DNA of 17,852 nt from Candidatus Andersenbacteria bacterium RIFCSPHIGHO2_02_FULL_45_11 (GCA_001817055.1 MHHP01000029.1:1-17852); one strand, 5' to 3'. Numbered from the stretch's first letter, positions 6,849 to 13,272 are shown. Numbers and translations: made by a program. Notes: generated by a model not told the origin, from the sequence alone.

Positions 6849-8100
6849 ATTCTTTTGCCACTGCCATAACCTTTGCACTATACCACGATTGACTCTCCCA
6901 ATATTTACCCCCTACGTACCGCTGCAAAGCCTCGGCTTCTTTTACAGGGGTGGTTGCACCCTTGTCTGCCAAGAACACTGCAGTTGCCACAAACGCATCG
7001 GATAACTCATAAGGATTTACTAATGGTTTTTTCATGAGCTGAGCAATACGTGGCTCCATCCCCTCCCATGTTGTAGGCATAATTTGAGCAGGACCCATAG
7101 CACCACTGCGAGAAATTGGCGTAGCGTACGGGTCCAATCCCAATTTCTTCGTAATGCGTAAAAATGCATCCCTATTTTTTACTAGAGGTATGTTATCCGG
7201 AAATACTCCTCGGCCCAAGTTTGTTCCTACTCCTGTTTCTATCTTGAGTACCGCCATTATAATAGCGGGGCGCACACCGGTTACAGATCCTGCAAACTTT
7301 GCCATGTCTACTGCTGTTTTAAGAGAAACTTTTACCCTCCCGCTTTCTAGGGTAAAGATCTGCTGGTTAATTTCTTCTCGTGCGGCCTGCGCCTCTACAA
7401 TAAGCTGTTCAAACTTGGCCTGCTTTTCTTTCTTTTCTTGCAAAAATTGATTTTGCTGAGTTTTTTGGGATGCAAGCTCTTGCTTCTGAGCGCTCAAGAG
7501 CGTTTGCAGTTCTCCCAAATCCCCTTCTTGCTCTTCCAGCTTTGCTTTCTGCTCCTCCAGCTTCTTCTCTTCAGCATGCATATCGGTGATCACCTTCACT
7601 GCTCGTTCTTGGAGTATTTGGTAGGCATTTCGCTGCAAGAGCACATCGCTTAGACTTTGTGAATCAAAGAGAAGCCGCACAAACGATTCTTGCTCAAACG
7701 AATACAGCTGCCGCAGAAGCGACATCAATTGCGTACGTTTTTCTGAGATGCTTTGCGTCACTTCTTCTGCGGCTTGCTGTGTCTGCTTTTGATCCAGCTG
7801 CACGCGCTTTACGGCAACCGTTGTTTTCTCAAGCTCAAGCTCTGCTTTTCGTAATGTGGATTTGAGACGTTCCAGCGCAATTGCAATAGCATCAGCTTCT
7901 GCTGCAGTATTTGCCCGTTTTGCATCCAGCTCCGCTATCTTTTCAGTAATCTCGGCAATCTCCTGTTGCTTATCCGCAATTTCAGCATCGGTGGTTTGAG
8001 CTTTTACCCATACCGGCATTAGACCAACGAGAAGAAGCGCACATACTATTCGATGCACAAACCGGATTCTCACAACCCTATTCTTCTGTATCGTCATCAT
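6829..8100 (-). CDS. Secreted coiled-coil protein with lytic transglycosylase (SLT) domain
   Basis: 423 residues. A basic N-terminus and hydrophobic segment (about 18-30) end at VKA before QTT, a plausible signal peptide. A long coiled coil (about 37-265, rich in Glu/Lys/Gln heptads) follows, like the N-terminal regions of PcsB/EnvC division proteins. The C-terminal domain has the lysozyme-like SLT motifs: KIETGVG with candidate catalytic E288, then SGAMGPAQIMPTTW (about 332-345). It probably cleaves peptidoglycan outside the membrane, possibly positioned through its coiled coil. The start at 8100 lies 23 nt inside the PIN gene and gives the signal peptide; upstream in-frame ATGs would extend it unnaturally. 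The small membrane gene overlaps its 3' end. Confidence 0.88.
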   Translation of the reverse strand: MMTIQKNRVVRIRFVHRIVCALLLVGLMPVWVKAQTTDAEIADKQQEIAEITEKIAELDAKRANTAAEADAIAIALERLKSTLRKAELELEKTTVAVKRVQLDQKQTQQAAEEVTQSISEKRTQLMSLLRQLYSFEQESFVRLLFDSQSLSDVLLQRNAYQILQERAVKVITDMHAEEKKLEEQKAKLEEQEGDLGELQTLLSAQKQELASQKTQQNQFLQEKKEKQAKFEQLIVEAQAAREEINQQIFTLESGRVKVSLKTAVDMAKFAGSVTGVRPAIIMAVLKIETGVGTNLGRGVFPDNIPLVKNRDAFLRITKKLGLDPYATPISRSGAMGPAQIMPTTWEGMEPRIAQLMKKPLVNPYELSDAFVATAVFLADKGATTPVKEAEALQRYVGGKYWESQSWYSAKVMAVAKEYEQQGL

Positions 8101-8551
8101 GAGCAGAAAGTCCCCAGCCTTGTACAATTCCTTGCCATTCCTGCTGCCCGCCCATTTCATCCTCCGCACGCCTCCATGCTTCTTCCGGAGTTATAATCCT
8201 CACGCCATCCGCCTCCCCAGCATCCAAGAGGTGCCGATCGCTCGTAACTACCACGTCAGCTTCCCCGCCCACAGCAGCCTCAAGGAACTTCATATCTTCT
8301 TCATCATCAATGGTTACGTCTACGAATTCTGGTTCAGTTTCTTCCAACATAGACAAAAACTCTTCAATACGAGAACGGTACTGCCTATCGGCAATTAAGC
8401 GGCCTAAGATGAGGCGATACTCTTTCATCACCTTCGGCGTAGCTACTGCCATCAGCTCTCCGCTCCGCACGGCGTCTATCAGCTTTGCTTCCGCACAGAA
8501 ATCATCCTGAAAGCCGTCAATTAATACATTAGTATCTAATACAATACGCAT
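8078..8551 (-). CDS. PIN-domain protein (putative ribonuclease)
   Basis: 157 residues. The PIN fold is recognised by VLDTNVLIDG at the N-terminus and VVVTSDRHLL. The likely acidic site is D6, E44, D86 and D105, all present, so it could cleave RNA. It resembles COG1569-type toxins, but no antitoxin gene precedes it: the upstream neighbour is lexA on the other strand. An acidic tail ends in HDDDTEE. It heads the six-gene envelope operon, overlapping the transglycosylase gene by 23 nt. Promoter boxes at 8559-8586 place transcription start essentially at the ATG, with no SD. A standalone toxin, an RNA-processing enzyme or a regulator of the operon mRNA are all possible. Confidence 0.88.
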   Translation of the reverse strand: MRIVLDTNVLIDGFQDDFCAEAKLIDAVRSGELMAVATPKVMKEYRLILGRLIADRQYRSRIEEFLSMLEETEPEFVDVTIDDEEDMKFLEAAVGGEADVVVTSDRHLLDAGEADGVRIITPEEAWRRAEDEMGGQQEWQGIVQGWGLSAHDDDTEE

Positions 8552-8558
8552 AGCTCAT

Positions 8559-8586
8559 ATAATACTTGCTTTACAGCTGTTGCCAA
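8559..8586 (-). promoter_or_regulatory. Promoter of the PIN/envelope operon
   Basis: Minus-strand -35 TTGGCA (8581-8586), 16-bp spacer, -10 TATTAT (8559-8564). The -10 ends 7 nt before the ATG at 8551, so a leaderless mRNA is predicted. Confidence 0.65.
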
Positions 8587-8630
8587 GGCGGCGTGTGGAA
8601 AACGTCCCCCATTTTGGTTTTCGTTTGCTG

Positions 8631-8636
8631 TATACT
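8631..8636 (+). promoter_or_regulatory. lexA -10 box
   Basis: TATACT lies 7 nt before the lexA ATG at 8644. The G-rich spacer TGGGGGT could be read as a poor SD, but by the position of the -10 it would be at or upstream of the transcript start. No -35 at normal distance is clear. Confidence 0.5.
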
Positions 8637-8643
8637 TGGGGGT

Positions 8644-9261
8644 ATGGCACTTTCAGACCTTTCAAAAAAACAAAGCGAAGCGTTAGACGCAATCCGAGAA
8701 TTTTTAGCACAACACAAATACGCGCCCAGTTATAGGGACGTAATGAAGGCAATGGGAATCAAATCCCCCGCAACTGCATATGCGCATGTGCAGCAATTAA
8801 AAGAAAAGGGATATCTTAAAATTAAAGGTGGAGAAATGCGTTCCGTAGAGCTTACGGAAAAGTCTAATATTTTTACCAAAGGCATTGAGCTTCCATTAGT
8901 CGGCATCATTGCGGCAGGCACTCCCATTGAAGCAATAGAGCAACAAGAAAAAATCACCGTTCCGCTCGAGCTGCTCCCGAATTTAAATTGCTACGCACTA
9001 CAGGTGCGTGGTGAGTCCATGATCGATGACGGCATCTTAAGTGGCGACTATGTTATTATCGAACGCAACTTTTATCCGAAGAATGGCGACGTGGTAGTAG
9101 CGCTGCTCGATAACGAAAATGCAACACTAAAAAGATACTACCGAGAAAAAACTCGCATCCGTTTGCAACCGGCGAATAAAAAGATGAAGCCAATTTACGC
9201 AAAGAATATTTCTATCCAGGGGATTGTCCGCGGAGTGATTAGGCGGTACGAGGAGCAGTAG
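8644..9261 (+). CDS. lexA: LexA repressor (SOS response)
   Basis: DNA-binding repressor of DNA-damage genes, inactivated by RecA-stimulated self-cleavage. 205 residues from the ATG at 8644, where LexA N-terminal homology begins (LSKKQSEALDAIREF); the longer open frame to 8566 has no family match. The winged-helix domain spans about 1-70, with APSYRDVMKAMGIKSPATAYAH as the recognition region. The cleavage site is Ala91-Gly92 in IIAAGTP. The S24 peptidase dyad is Ser115 (GESM) and Lys153 (ATLKRYY). All residues for self-cleavage are present. It diverges from the PIN-led operon with 92 bp between starts. I could not identify a convincing LexA operator in that gap. Confidence 0.95.
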   Translation: MALSDLSKKQSEALDAIREFLAQHKYAPSYRDVMKAMGIKSPATAYAHVQQLKEKGYLKIKGGEMRSVELTEKSNIFTKGIELPLVGIIAAGTPIEAIEQQEKITVPLELLPNLNCYALQVRGESMIDDGILSGDYVIIERNFYPKNGDVVVALLDNENATLKRYYREKTRIRLQPANKKMKPIYAKNISIQGIVRGVIRRYEEQ

Positions 9262-9265
9262 GCCT

Positions 9266-9293
9266 TAGCTTCGCTAGCTTCCTTAGCTTGTAG
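9266..9293 (+). repeat. Left arm of imperfect inverted repeat
   Basis: 28 bp rich in TAGCTT, matching the complement of 9682-9709 at 25 of 28 positions. The two arms bracket the small RNA and the palindrome cluster. Confidence 0.6.
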
Positions 9294-9295
9294 AA

Positions 9296-9351
9296 GCGCC
9301 GGGAAAACGCTTGGTGTTAAACGCTAAAAACACCAAGCGTTGAGGAGGCGC
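9296..9351. other. Long stem-loop after lexA
   Basis: Perfect 12-bp arms 9307-9318 and 9329-9340 (ACGCTTGGTGTT and its complement) enclose a 10-nt loop. GCGCC (9296-9300) and GGCGC (9347-9351) can extend the stem. It may end lexA transcription, but no clean T-run follows on either strand. Confidence 0.55.
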
Positions 9352-9364
9352 GAGAAATTTTAGC

Positions 9365-9399
9365 AAAGAAAAAGCGGCACCCAAATGTGAGTACCGCTT
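9365..9399 (-). terminator. Small RNA terminator
   Basis: Minus-strand 12-bp stem (9372-9399, AAGCGGTACTCA against TGGGTGCCGCTT, two G-U pairs, tetraloop CATT), followed by TTTCTTT (9371-9365). Confidence 0.82.
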
Positions 9400-9487
9400 G
9401 TTGTGTTGTCCGGTATATGCGCATCATATGTTCGGCGAATCCGTTGGCCGAATACCGGAGATGAAGGTGCTACTTGCGTGACTGAAT
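9365..9487 (-). ncRNA. Candidate small non-coding RNA (about 123 nt), unknown family
   Basis: A textbook promoter (9494-9522) and a strong intrinsic terminator (9365-9399) define a minus-strand transcript. Within it, CCGGTA pairs with TACCGG to close a junction containing two hairpins: TTCGGC/GCCGAA with a 10-nt loop, and ATATG/CATAT with a 5-nt loop. An unpaired A/C-rich linker (ACAACACAAC) leads to the terminator stem. The 5' end (about 9487-9459) is single-stranded and contains CACCTTCATCT, which could pair with SD-like sequences. It does not resemble SRP RNA, tmRNA, RNase P or 6S RNA as far as I can judge. The only long frame through it (starting near 9425) has no SD and would read through the terminator. 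Confidence 0.65.
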
Positions 9488-9493
9488 ACCCAC

Positions 9494-9522
9494 ATCATAC
9501 TCCTATATTACGACTTTGTCAA
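9494..9522 (-). promoter_or_regulatory. Strong sigma70-type promoter of the small RNA
   Basis: Minus-strand -35 TTGACA (9517-9522, perfect), 17-bp spacer, -10 TATGAT (9494-9499). It is the closest match to consensus in the window. No start codon lies 6-7 nt downstream, unlike the leaderless genes. Confidence 0.8.
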
Positions 9523-9570
9523 TACCAAGTGGGAAAATAAGTAATAATAAGACTTTGCTTAGCGTATTTC

Positions 9571-9668
9571 TCCCCCTCGTATGAGGGGGAGCGAGAGGGG
9601 GTCGCTATTCGTGACGACCCACCCCCACCCCGCCTTGGGGCGGGACTCCCCCTTATCTAAGGGGGAGA
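9571..9668. repeat. Cluster of palindromes near rmuC
   Basis: Stems TCCCCCTC/GAGGGGGA (9571-9578/9583-9590), a middle CCCGCC/GGCGGG pair, and CTCCCCCTTA/TAAGGGGGAG (9646-9655/9658-9667). Built like the block inside cysS and probably the same repeat class. Confidence 0.75.
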
Positions 9669-9681
9669 AATACACGTTCGC

Positions 9682-9709
9682 CTACAAGCTAATGCAGCTA
9701 ACGAAGCTA
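9682..9709 (-). repeat. Right arm of imperfect inverted repeat
   Basis: Complement of the 9266-9293 arm with three mismatches (25/28). It lies 4 bp past the rmuC stop on that gene's 3' side. Confidence 0.6.
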
Positions 9710-9713
9710 CAAG

Positions 9714-10703
9714 CTAGGAAGTCAGCCGCGGCTGATCTTCCCCACTGTCTATCTGTTCAAACCTATTCGAAAACTTGTCCAAACGCCTGGTAGATTCTTC
9801 ATACTTCGTTTTCGCATTCCCTAAGTGCTTGCCTACTGTTAAGAAATCTTCTGAGAACTTTCCAAAGTCTTGGCGAAGCTGTCCTATATACTCCAAGATC
9901 TCTTTAGTTTGCTGCTCCACTTTCATTCCTCTCAGTCCAATCAGTACAGTCTGCAAATATGCTAAGAAACTATTTGGTGATACTGGCACCACTTTATTAG
10001 CTAAACAAAACTCCCATAGCGAATCGCCATCTTGGTCTCGCACCATGGTTTCGTAGTACACGCCTTCAATGGGGATATACATAAAAGCGTAGTCTAATGT
10101 TTTTTCGTTTGAAGAAATGTATTTGCGGGCAATGTCGGAGATATGTTTTTTCACGTCGCGAATGAAGATACGGCGAATCGCTGCTTTTTCATCTTCGTCT
10201 TTCTCGTTCATGAATGCTTCGTAATTTGCAAACGGAAACTTTGCATCAATTGCAACAATATATCCGTCTTGCAAACGGATTATAGAATCTGCAATCTCGC
10301 GCCCTTCTGCAAACGGATACTGCAATTCATACCTATCTTGTGGAAGCACATCTGCGAGTAAGTTACCCAGCAACACTTCTCCAAAGCTCCCTCGAATCTT
10401 GGGTGCCTTTAACATATTTTGAAACGAGACTATTTCGTTTCCTGTTTTTTGCAGTGTTGCAGTCGCCTGTTCTAGCTTCCCTAGCCCATGACTTACGGAT
10501 CGAATAGATTGCTCTGCCCCACTAACGGCACGCACGTTTTCAGAAAGACGCTGGTCTATGAGAGCCTGCATTCGATCCATATGGGCAAAGAGCTTTTCTT
10601 CCATTTCGGAAGAATTGGAGCCATTTTTTCGCATGAAAAAATATGCAACAACCGCACCTATTACAACTACTAGAACAATAAGAACACTATTTGGTATATC
10701 CAT
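9714..10703 (-). CDS. rmuC: RmuC family DNA recombination protein
   Basis: RmuC proteins limit inversions at short inverted repeats and carry a nuclease-like core. 329 residues: one N-terminal membrane helix (about 5-23), a coiled coil (about 30-95), then the RmuC domain with KAPKIRGSFGEVLLGNLL, YELQYPF and the restriction-nuclease-like VAIDAKFPFANYEAF. The C-terminus is again helical. The ATG at 10703 is preferred to the one at 10709 because a TATAGT box ends exactly 6 nt before it, as in other leaderless genes here; the difference is two residues. It is divergent from the riboflavin gene across a 28-bp gap. A role in controlling the many palindromic repeats nearby is tempting but unproven. 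Confidence 0.92.
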   Translation of the reverse strand: MDIPNSVLIVLVVVIGAVVAYFFMRKNGSNSSEMEEKLFAHMDRMQALIDQRLSENVRAVSGAEQSIRSVSHGLGKLEQATATLQKTGNEIVSFQNMLKAPKIRGSFGEVLLGNLLADVLPQDRYELQYPFAEGREIADSIIRLQDGYIVAIDAKFPFANYEAFMNEKDEDEKAAIRRIFIRDVKKHISDIARKYISSNEKTLDYAFMYIPIEGVYYETMVRDQDGDSLWEFCLANKVVPVSPNSFLAYLQTVLIGLRGMKVEQQTKEILEYIGQLRQDFGKFSEDFLTVGKHLGNAKTKYEESTRRLDKFSNRFEQIDSGEDQPRLTS

Positions 10704-10709
10704 TTCCAT

Positions 10710-10738
10710 ACTATACCGTATATATAATCTTATGTTTA
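10710..10738 (-). promoter_or_regulatory. rmuC promoter
   Basis: Minus-strand TAAACA (10733-10738) and TATAGT (10710-10715), 17 bp apart. The -35 lies inside the start of the divergent riboflavin gene. The -10 is 6 nt from the preferred rmuC ATG. Confidence 0.5.
10719..10728 (+). promoter_or_regulatory. -10 region of the riboflavin gene
   Basis: Overlapping TATATA (10719-10724) and TATAAT (10723-10728) lie 7 and 3 nt before the ATG at 10732. No clear -35 at normal spacing. A leaderless transcript is likely. Confidence 0.45.
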
Positions 10739-11673
10739 CTGGGATTATCCGACACTTAGGAACGCTTGAAACAAGCCATGCAGAACCTGATGGCAGTATT
10801 ATGCTGGAAATTAATGCGCCTTTTTCTCAAAATCTCAATGAAGGTGATAGCGTTGCGGTAAACGGCGTGTGCCTCACCGTGCTATCACACACCGATACTA
10901 TATGGACCTGCCGCCTGATGGCAGAAACGATTGTAAAAACAACGATCGGATTATTACAAACCGGCTCCCAAGTAAACCTTGAGCTCCCGGCAAAAGTCGG
11001 CGACCGGCTCGATGGGCATATTGTTCAGGGGCACGTAGATACGCCGTGCGCAATTACCGATATTGCTTCGCATGGTAATGATCGGATCATGACGCTTCAG
11101 CCCCCCAAAGAGTTTTTATCACGCATTACCCCAAAAGGTTCTGTTGCTTTAGACGGCGTTAGCCTAACCATCGTTGATGTTACGAACGATACATTCACGG
11201 TTTCCCTCATGCCGTACACACTTGAACACACAACATTTGGCGCAATAAACGTTGGGGATTTGGTGAATATGGAGACAGATCATACAAATACTGCGCATTG
11301 GCTTTCAGGAACAGTACTACAAGGAGACAAACGAGGTACCGCACTCGGCTTCCCTACTGCAAATATTGCGCTGGATGAACATTCTCAAATGCCCAAAGAA
11401 GGCATCTATGCTGTTCGCGCAATGATCGCAGACGATCCTACGTCATATGCAGGAGCACTGCATGTTGGGCCACGGCCTTCGTTTGAAGGCGCTGCGCCAT
11501 CAGTAGAGCTGCACATTATCAATTTTGCACCCAGAGATTTATATGGGGAGAAAATCCATTTTACTCCTATTGAGAAAATTCGAGATGTGAAAAAGTTTGC
11601 ATCAACCAAGGCACTTGTTGATGCGATTACCCAAGATGTGCAGCAGGCACGGTCAATTTTGATGTATCATTAA
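10732..11673 (+). CDS. Riboflavin synthase / riboflavin kinase fusion
   Basis: 313 residues joining two steps of flavin synthesis. Residues 1 to about 187 are riboflavin synthase alpha (RibE): MFTGII at the start, two lumazine-binding barrels with NGVCLTV and DGVSLTIV, and GHIVQGHVD. The synthase forms riboflavin from two 6,7-dimethyl-8-ribityllumazine molecules. From about 192 on is the flavokinase domain of RibF: LSGTVLQGDKRG, ALGFPTANI, GIYAVRA, VELHIINF, DLYGEKI and the C-terminal KFASTKALVDAI helix; it phosphorylates riboflavin to FMN. The FAD-synthetase half of RibF is absent, and the synthase's usual C-terminal trimerisation helix is replaced by a short linker. The start at 10732 follows the MFTGII signature. 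It is followed 3 bp later by the DUF457-like gene. Confidence 0.92.
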   Translation: MFTGIIRHLGTLETSHAEPDGSIMLEINAPFSQNLNEGDSVAVNGVCLTVLSHTDTIWTCRLMAETIVKTTIGLLQTGSQVNLELPAKVGDRLDGHIVQGHVDTPCAITDIASHGNDRIMTLQPPKEFLSRITPKGSVALDGVSLTIVDVTNDTFTVSLMPYTLEHTTFGAINVGDLVNMETDHTNTAHWLSGTVLQGDKRGTALGFPTANIALDEHSQMPKEGIYAVRAMIADDPTSYAGALHVGPRPSFEGAAPSVELHIINFAPRDLYGEKIHFTPIEKIRDVKKFASTKALVDAITQDVQQARSILMYH

Positions 11674-11676
11674 CCT

Positions 11677-12132
11677 ATGCCTGGTATAGTTCATCTTCTT
11701 GCAGGAGCAGCAATCGGAGCACTCATCCCGAATACCTTTGTCATGATGATTGTGGCCTTTTTTTCTCACTACCTGCTCGACTTCATTCCCCATATAGACC
11801 CCGCAACATTTGCTGCAAAGGAACGGCCATATACGGTTATCCAAAAAATTGGGTTGAGCGTAGACGTGGTCCTAGTATTTGCCTTTATCATCTCCCTCTT
11901 CCTGGTAAAGAATACCAATGCCAACATCTTTATTGGCGCAATTACAGCACTGCTCACGGACATACTCTCCCCCCTTGAGGAATACAGCGTATTTGCGCCT
12001 CTGCATAAGATTCATCGCTTCTTTCATTGGGATGAGCGTCGTGCAAAGTATTGGGATTGGTACATTACAGGGCTCGTAAGCCCTATTGCAGTATCTGCGA
12101 TTTGTGTATTTATCCTCGCGAAGTATACCTAG
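11677..12132 (+). CDS. DUF457-like membrane protein (putative metal-dependent hydrolase)
   Basis: 151 residues with about four hydrophobic segments. It has the family's scattered His/Asp residues: HLLAGAAIG near the start, FFSHYLLDFIPHID (about 29-42) and HKIHRFFHWDE (about 110-120). These resemble YdjM/DUF457 membrane-bound hydrolases; the substrate is unknown. It lies 3 bp after the riboflavin fusion gene and is probably co-transcribed. Its TAG stop interlocks with the stop of the convergent sodA gene. No SD is evident, consistent with coupling to the gene before it. Confidence 0.78.
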   Translation: MPGIVHLLAGAAIGALIPNTFVMMIVAFFSHYLLDFIPHIDPATFAAKERPYTVIQKIGLSVDVVLVFAFIISLFLVKNTNANIFIGAITALLTDILSPLEEYSVFAPLHKIHRFFHWDERRAKYWDWYITGLVSPIAVSAICVFILAKYT

Positions 12133-12731
12133 GCCAAGTAACGCCTTGTCACCTCTTCCCAATTCACCACATTCCAAAAAGCGGTTACGTAGTCTGGTCG
12201 CTTGCTCTGATACTTGAGATAGTAGGCATGTTCCCATACATCTAATCCTAAAATCGGTGTTTTGCCTTCTGATAAAGGCGAGTCTTGATTTGCAGTGCTC
12301 ATTATTTCCAATTTCTCGCCGTGCTTCACGAGCCATACCCACCCACTGCCGAATCTTCCGGTCGCTGCGTCTGCAAACGTTTTTTTAAAGTCTTCAAGGC
12401 TTCCGAATGATTGTGTTATAGCATCTAAAACTTCTCCTTTTGGTTCACCCCCAGCATTCGGAGACATTACTGTCCAAAACATGCTGTGATTCGCATGTCC
12501 TCCGCCATGATTACGAACTGCCGTGCGAATATCTTCCGGAATTGCTTCAAGATTTGTAAGTAAATCTTCCGCTGATTTTTCTGCGAGTTCTGGATACTTT
12601 TCCAGAGCAGCATTTAGCTTGTCTATATATGCTTGGTGATGCTTGGTGTGATGAATCTCCATCGTCTTGGCATCAATGTATGGCTCAAGTGCATCGTATG
12701 CATACGCTAGCTTTGGAAGTGTGTGTGACAT
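12129..12731 (-). CDS. sodA: Superoxide dismutase, Mn/Fe family (Mn-like)
   Basis: Converts superoxide to hydrogen peroxide and oxygen. 200 residues from the ATG at 12731, which starts with the family MSHTLPKLAYAYDALEP; the frame extends further but without homology. Metal ligands are H27, H82, D164 and H168, the last two within DVWEHAYYLKYQ. GGGHANHSMFW and NQDSPL favour the Mn-type, though metal choice cannot be certain from sequence. The -10 TATAGT ends 6 nt before the ATG, so the mRNA is predicted leaderless. Sod in a small anaerobe-like genome suggests exposure to oxygen. Confidence 0.95.
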   Translation of the reverse strand: MSHTLPKLAYAYDALEPYIDAKTMEIHHTKHHQAYIDKLNAALEKYPELAEKSAEDLLTNLEAIPEDIRTAVRNHGGGHANHSMFWTVMSPNAGGEPKGEVLDAITQSFGSLEDFKKTFADAATGRFGSGWVWLVKHGEKLEIMSTANQDSPLSEGKTPILGLDVWEHAYYLKYQSKRPDYVTAFWNVVNWEEVTRRYLA

Positions 12732-12737
12732 GTTCTT

Positions 12738-12766
12738 ACTATACAAAAGCACTCTTGCTGCAGCAA
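12738..12766 (-). promoter_or_regulatory. sodA promoter overlapping a palindrome
   Basis: Minus-strand TATAGT (12738-12743) with TTGCTG (12761-12766) 17 bp upstream. The -35 lies inside the 28-bp palindrome at 12747-12774. Confidence 0.5.
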
Positions 12767-12774
12767 GAGTGCTT
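12747..12774 (-). terminator. 28-bp perfect palindrome between DUF4383 gene and sodA
   Basis: AAGCACTCTTGCTG is followed directly by its complement. On the minus strand it is followed by TTTTGT, so it can end transcription of the DUF4383 gene. It also lies under the sodA promoter and could bind a regulator. Confidence 0.65.
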
Positions 12775-12789
12775 AGTATTCTGAATAAC

Positions 12790-13173
12790 TTACGCTGTTT
12801 GCACTGATCCCTCTTTCTTTGTTCCGAATCCGAGGTAGAGAGCTACAACTGCAATCACAACGTGAAGCCATGTGTCTGCCATGTTGTTCGAAATGAATCC
12901 GAGGATGTCGTTGTCTCCAGCGAAGAATCCAAGAACAGCAACTAGTGCATAGATAACCCCAAACACTTTGAAGAACGTTTGCGAACCTTCTTCTCCTTTG
13001 CTTGCGAGGTACAGTGCAGCAAGACCAGATACAATGTGAACAATATTATGCATAGCATTCACATGGAAAATTCCTAATAGATGACCATCGGCGGTAGTAA
13101 TTCCAGGAACGAATCCAAGAACTCCAACAACCAAGAAAACCCATCCAAATAGCATTGCCATATTTTTAAGCAT
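12790..13173 (-). CDS. DUF4383-like small membrane protein
   Basis: 127 residues with four hydrophobic segments (about 5-24, 38-57, 66-84 and 100-118). A conserved-looking NAMHNIVHIVSGLAAL sits at the start of the second, characteristic of DUF4383. Its function is not known. Unlike most genes here it has a full SD, GGAGGTGA (13180-13187), 6 nt from the ATG, and a leader of about 45 nt behind a plausible promoter. Its own terminator-like palindrome follows. It ends in a short charged tail, GTKKEGSVQTA. Confidence 0.85.
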   Translation of the reverse strand: MLKNMAMLFGWVFLVVGVLGFVPGITTADGHLLGIFHVNAMHNIVHIVSGLAALYLASKGEEGSQTFFKVFGVIYALVAVLGFFAGDNDILGFISNNMADTWLHVVIAVVALYLGFGTKKEGSVQTA

Positions 13174-13179
13174 ATTCCC

Positions 13180-13253
13180 TCACCTCCTTCAAATTTATGG
13201 TGTACGAATAAAGCATCTATACGTAAGTGTAGCACATTTTTACGCGGTGGGAA
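13180..13253 (-). promoter_or_regulatory. Promoter and strong SD of the DUF4383 gene
   Basis: TTCCCA (13248-13253), 16-bp spacer, TACACT (13226-13231), then SD GGAGGTGA (13180-13187). The SD is the strongest in the window and shows that this genome's ribosomes use a normal anti-SD. Confidence 0.45.
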
Positions 13254-13272
13254 GATCACATATCCACTGTAT

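Larger units (their letters stand above)
9262..9713. other. 452-bp region without protein genes
   Basis: The region between lexA and rmuC holds, in order: an imperfect inverted repeat arm, a 12-bp stem-loop, a candidate small RNA gene on the minus strand with promoter and terminator, a cluster of palindromes, and the second inverted repeat arm. No open frame in it looks like a real gene. Confidence 0.7.

Noticed and set aside
8528..8540. ATTAG-TAT-CTAAT palindrome as a LexA operator
   Set aside because: It encodes the conserved PIN DTNVL motif and lies inside the PIN gene; no second copy is seen near other SOS genes here.
8078..8551. PIN gene as half of a classic toxin-antitoxin pair
   Set aside because: No small antitoxin frame lies upstream; the adjacent gene is lexA on the opposite strand, and downstream is the transglycosylase gene.
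9300..9430. Possible 35-codon peptide within the small RNA
   Set aside because: No SD, wrong distance from the promoter for a leaderless start, and the frame runs through the terminator.
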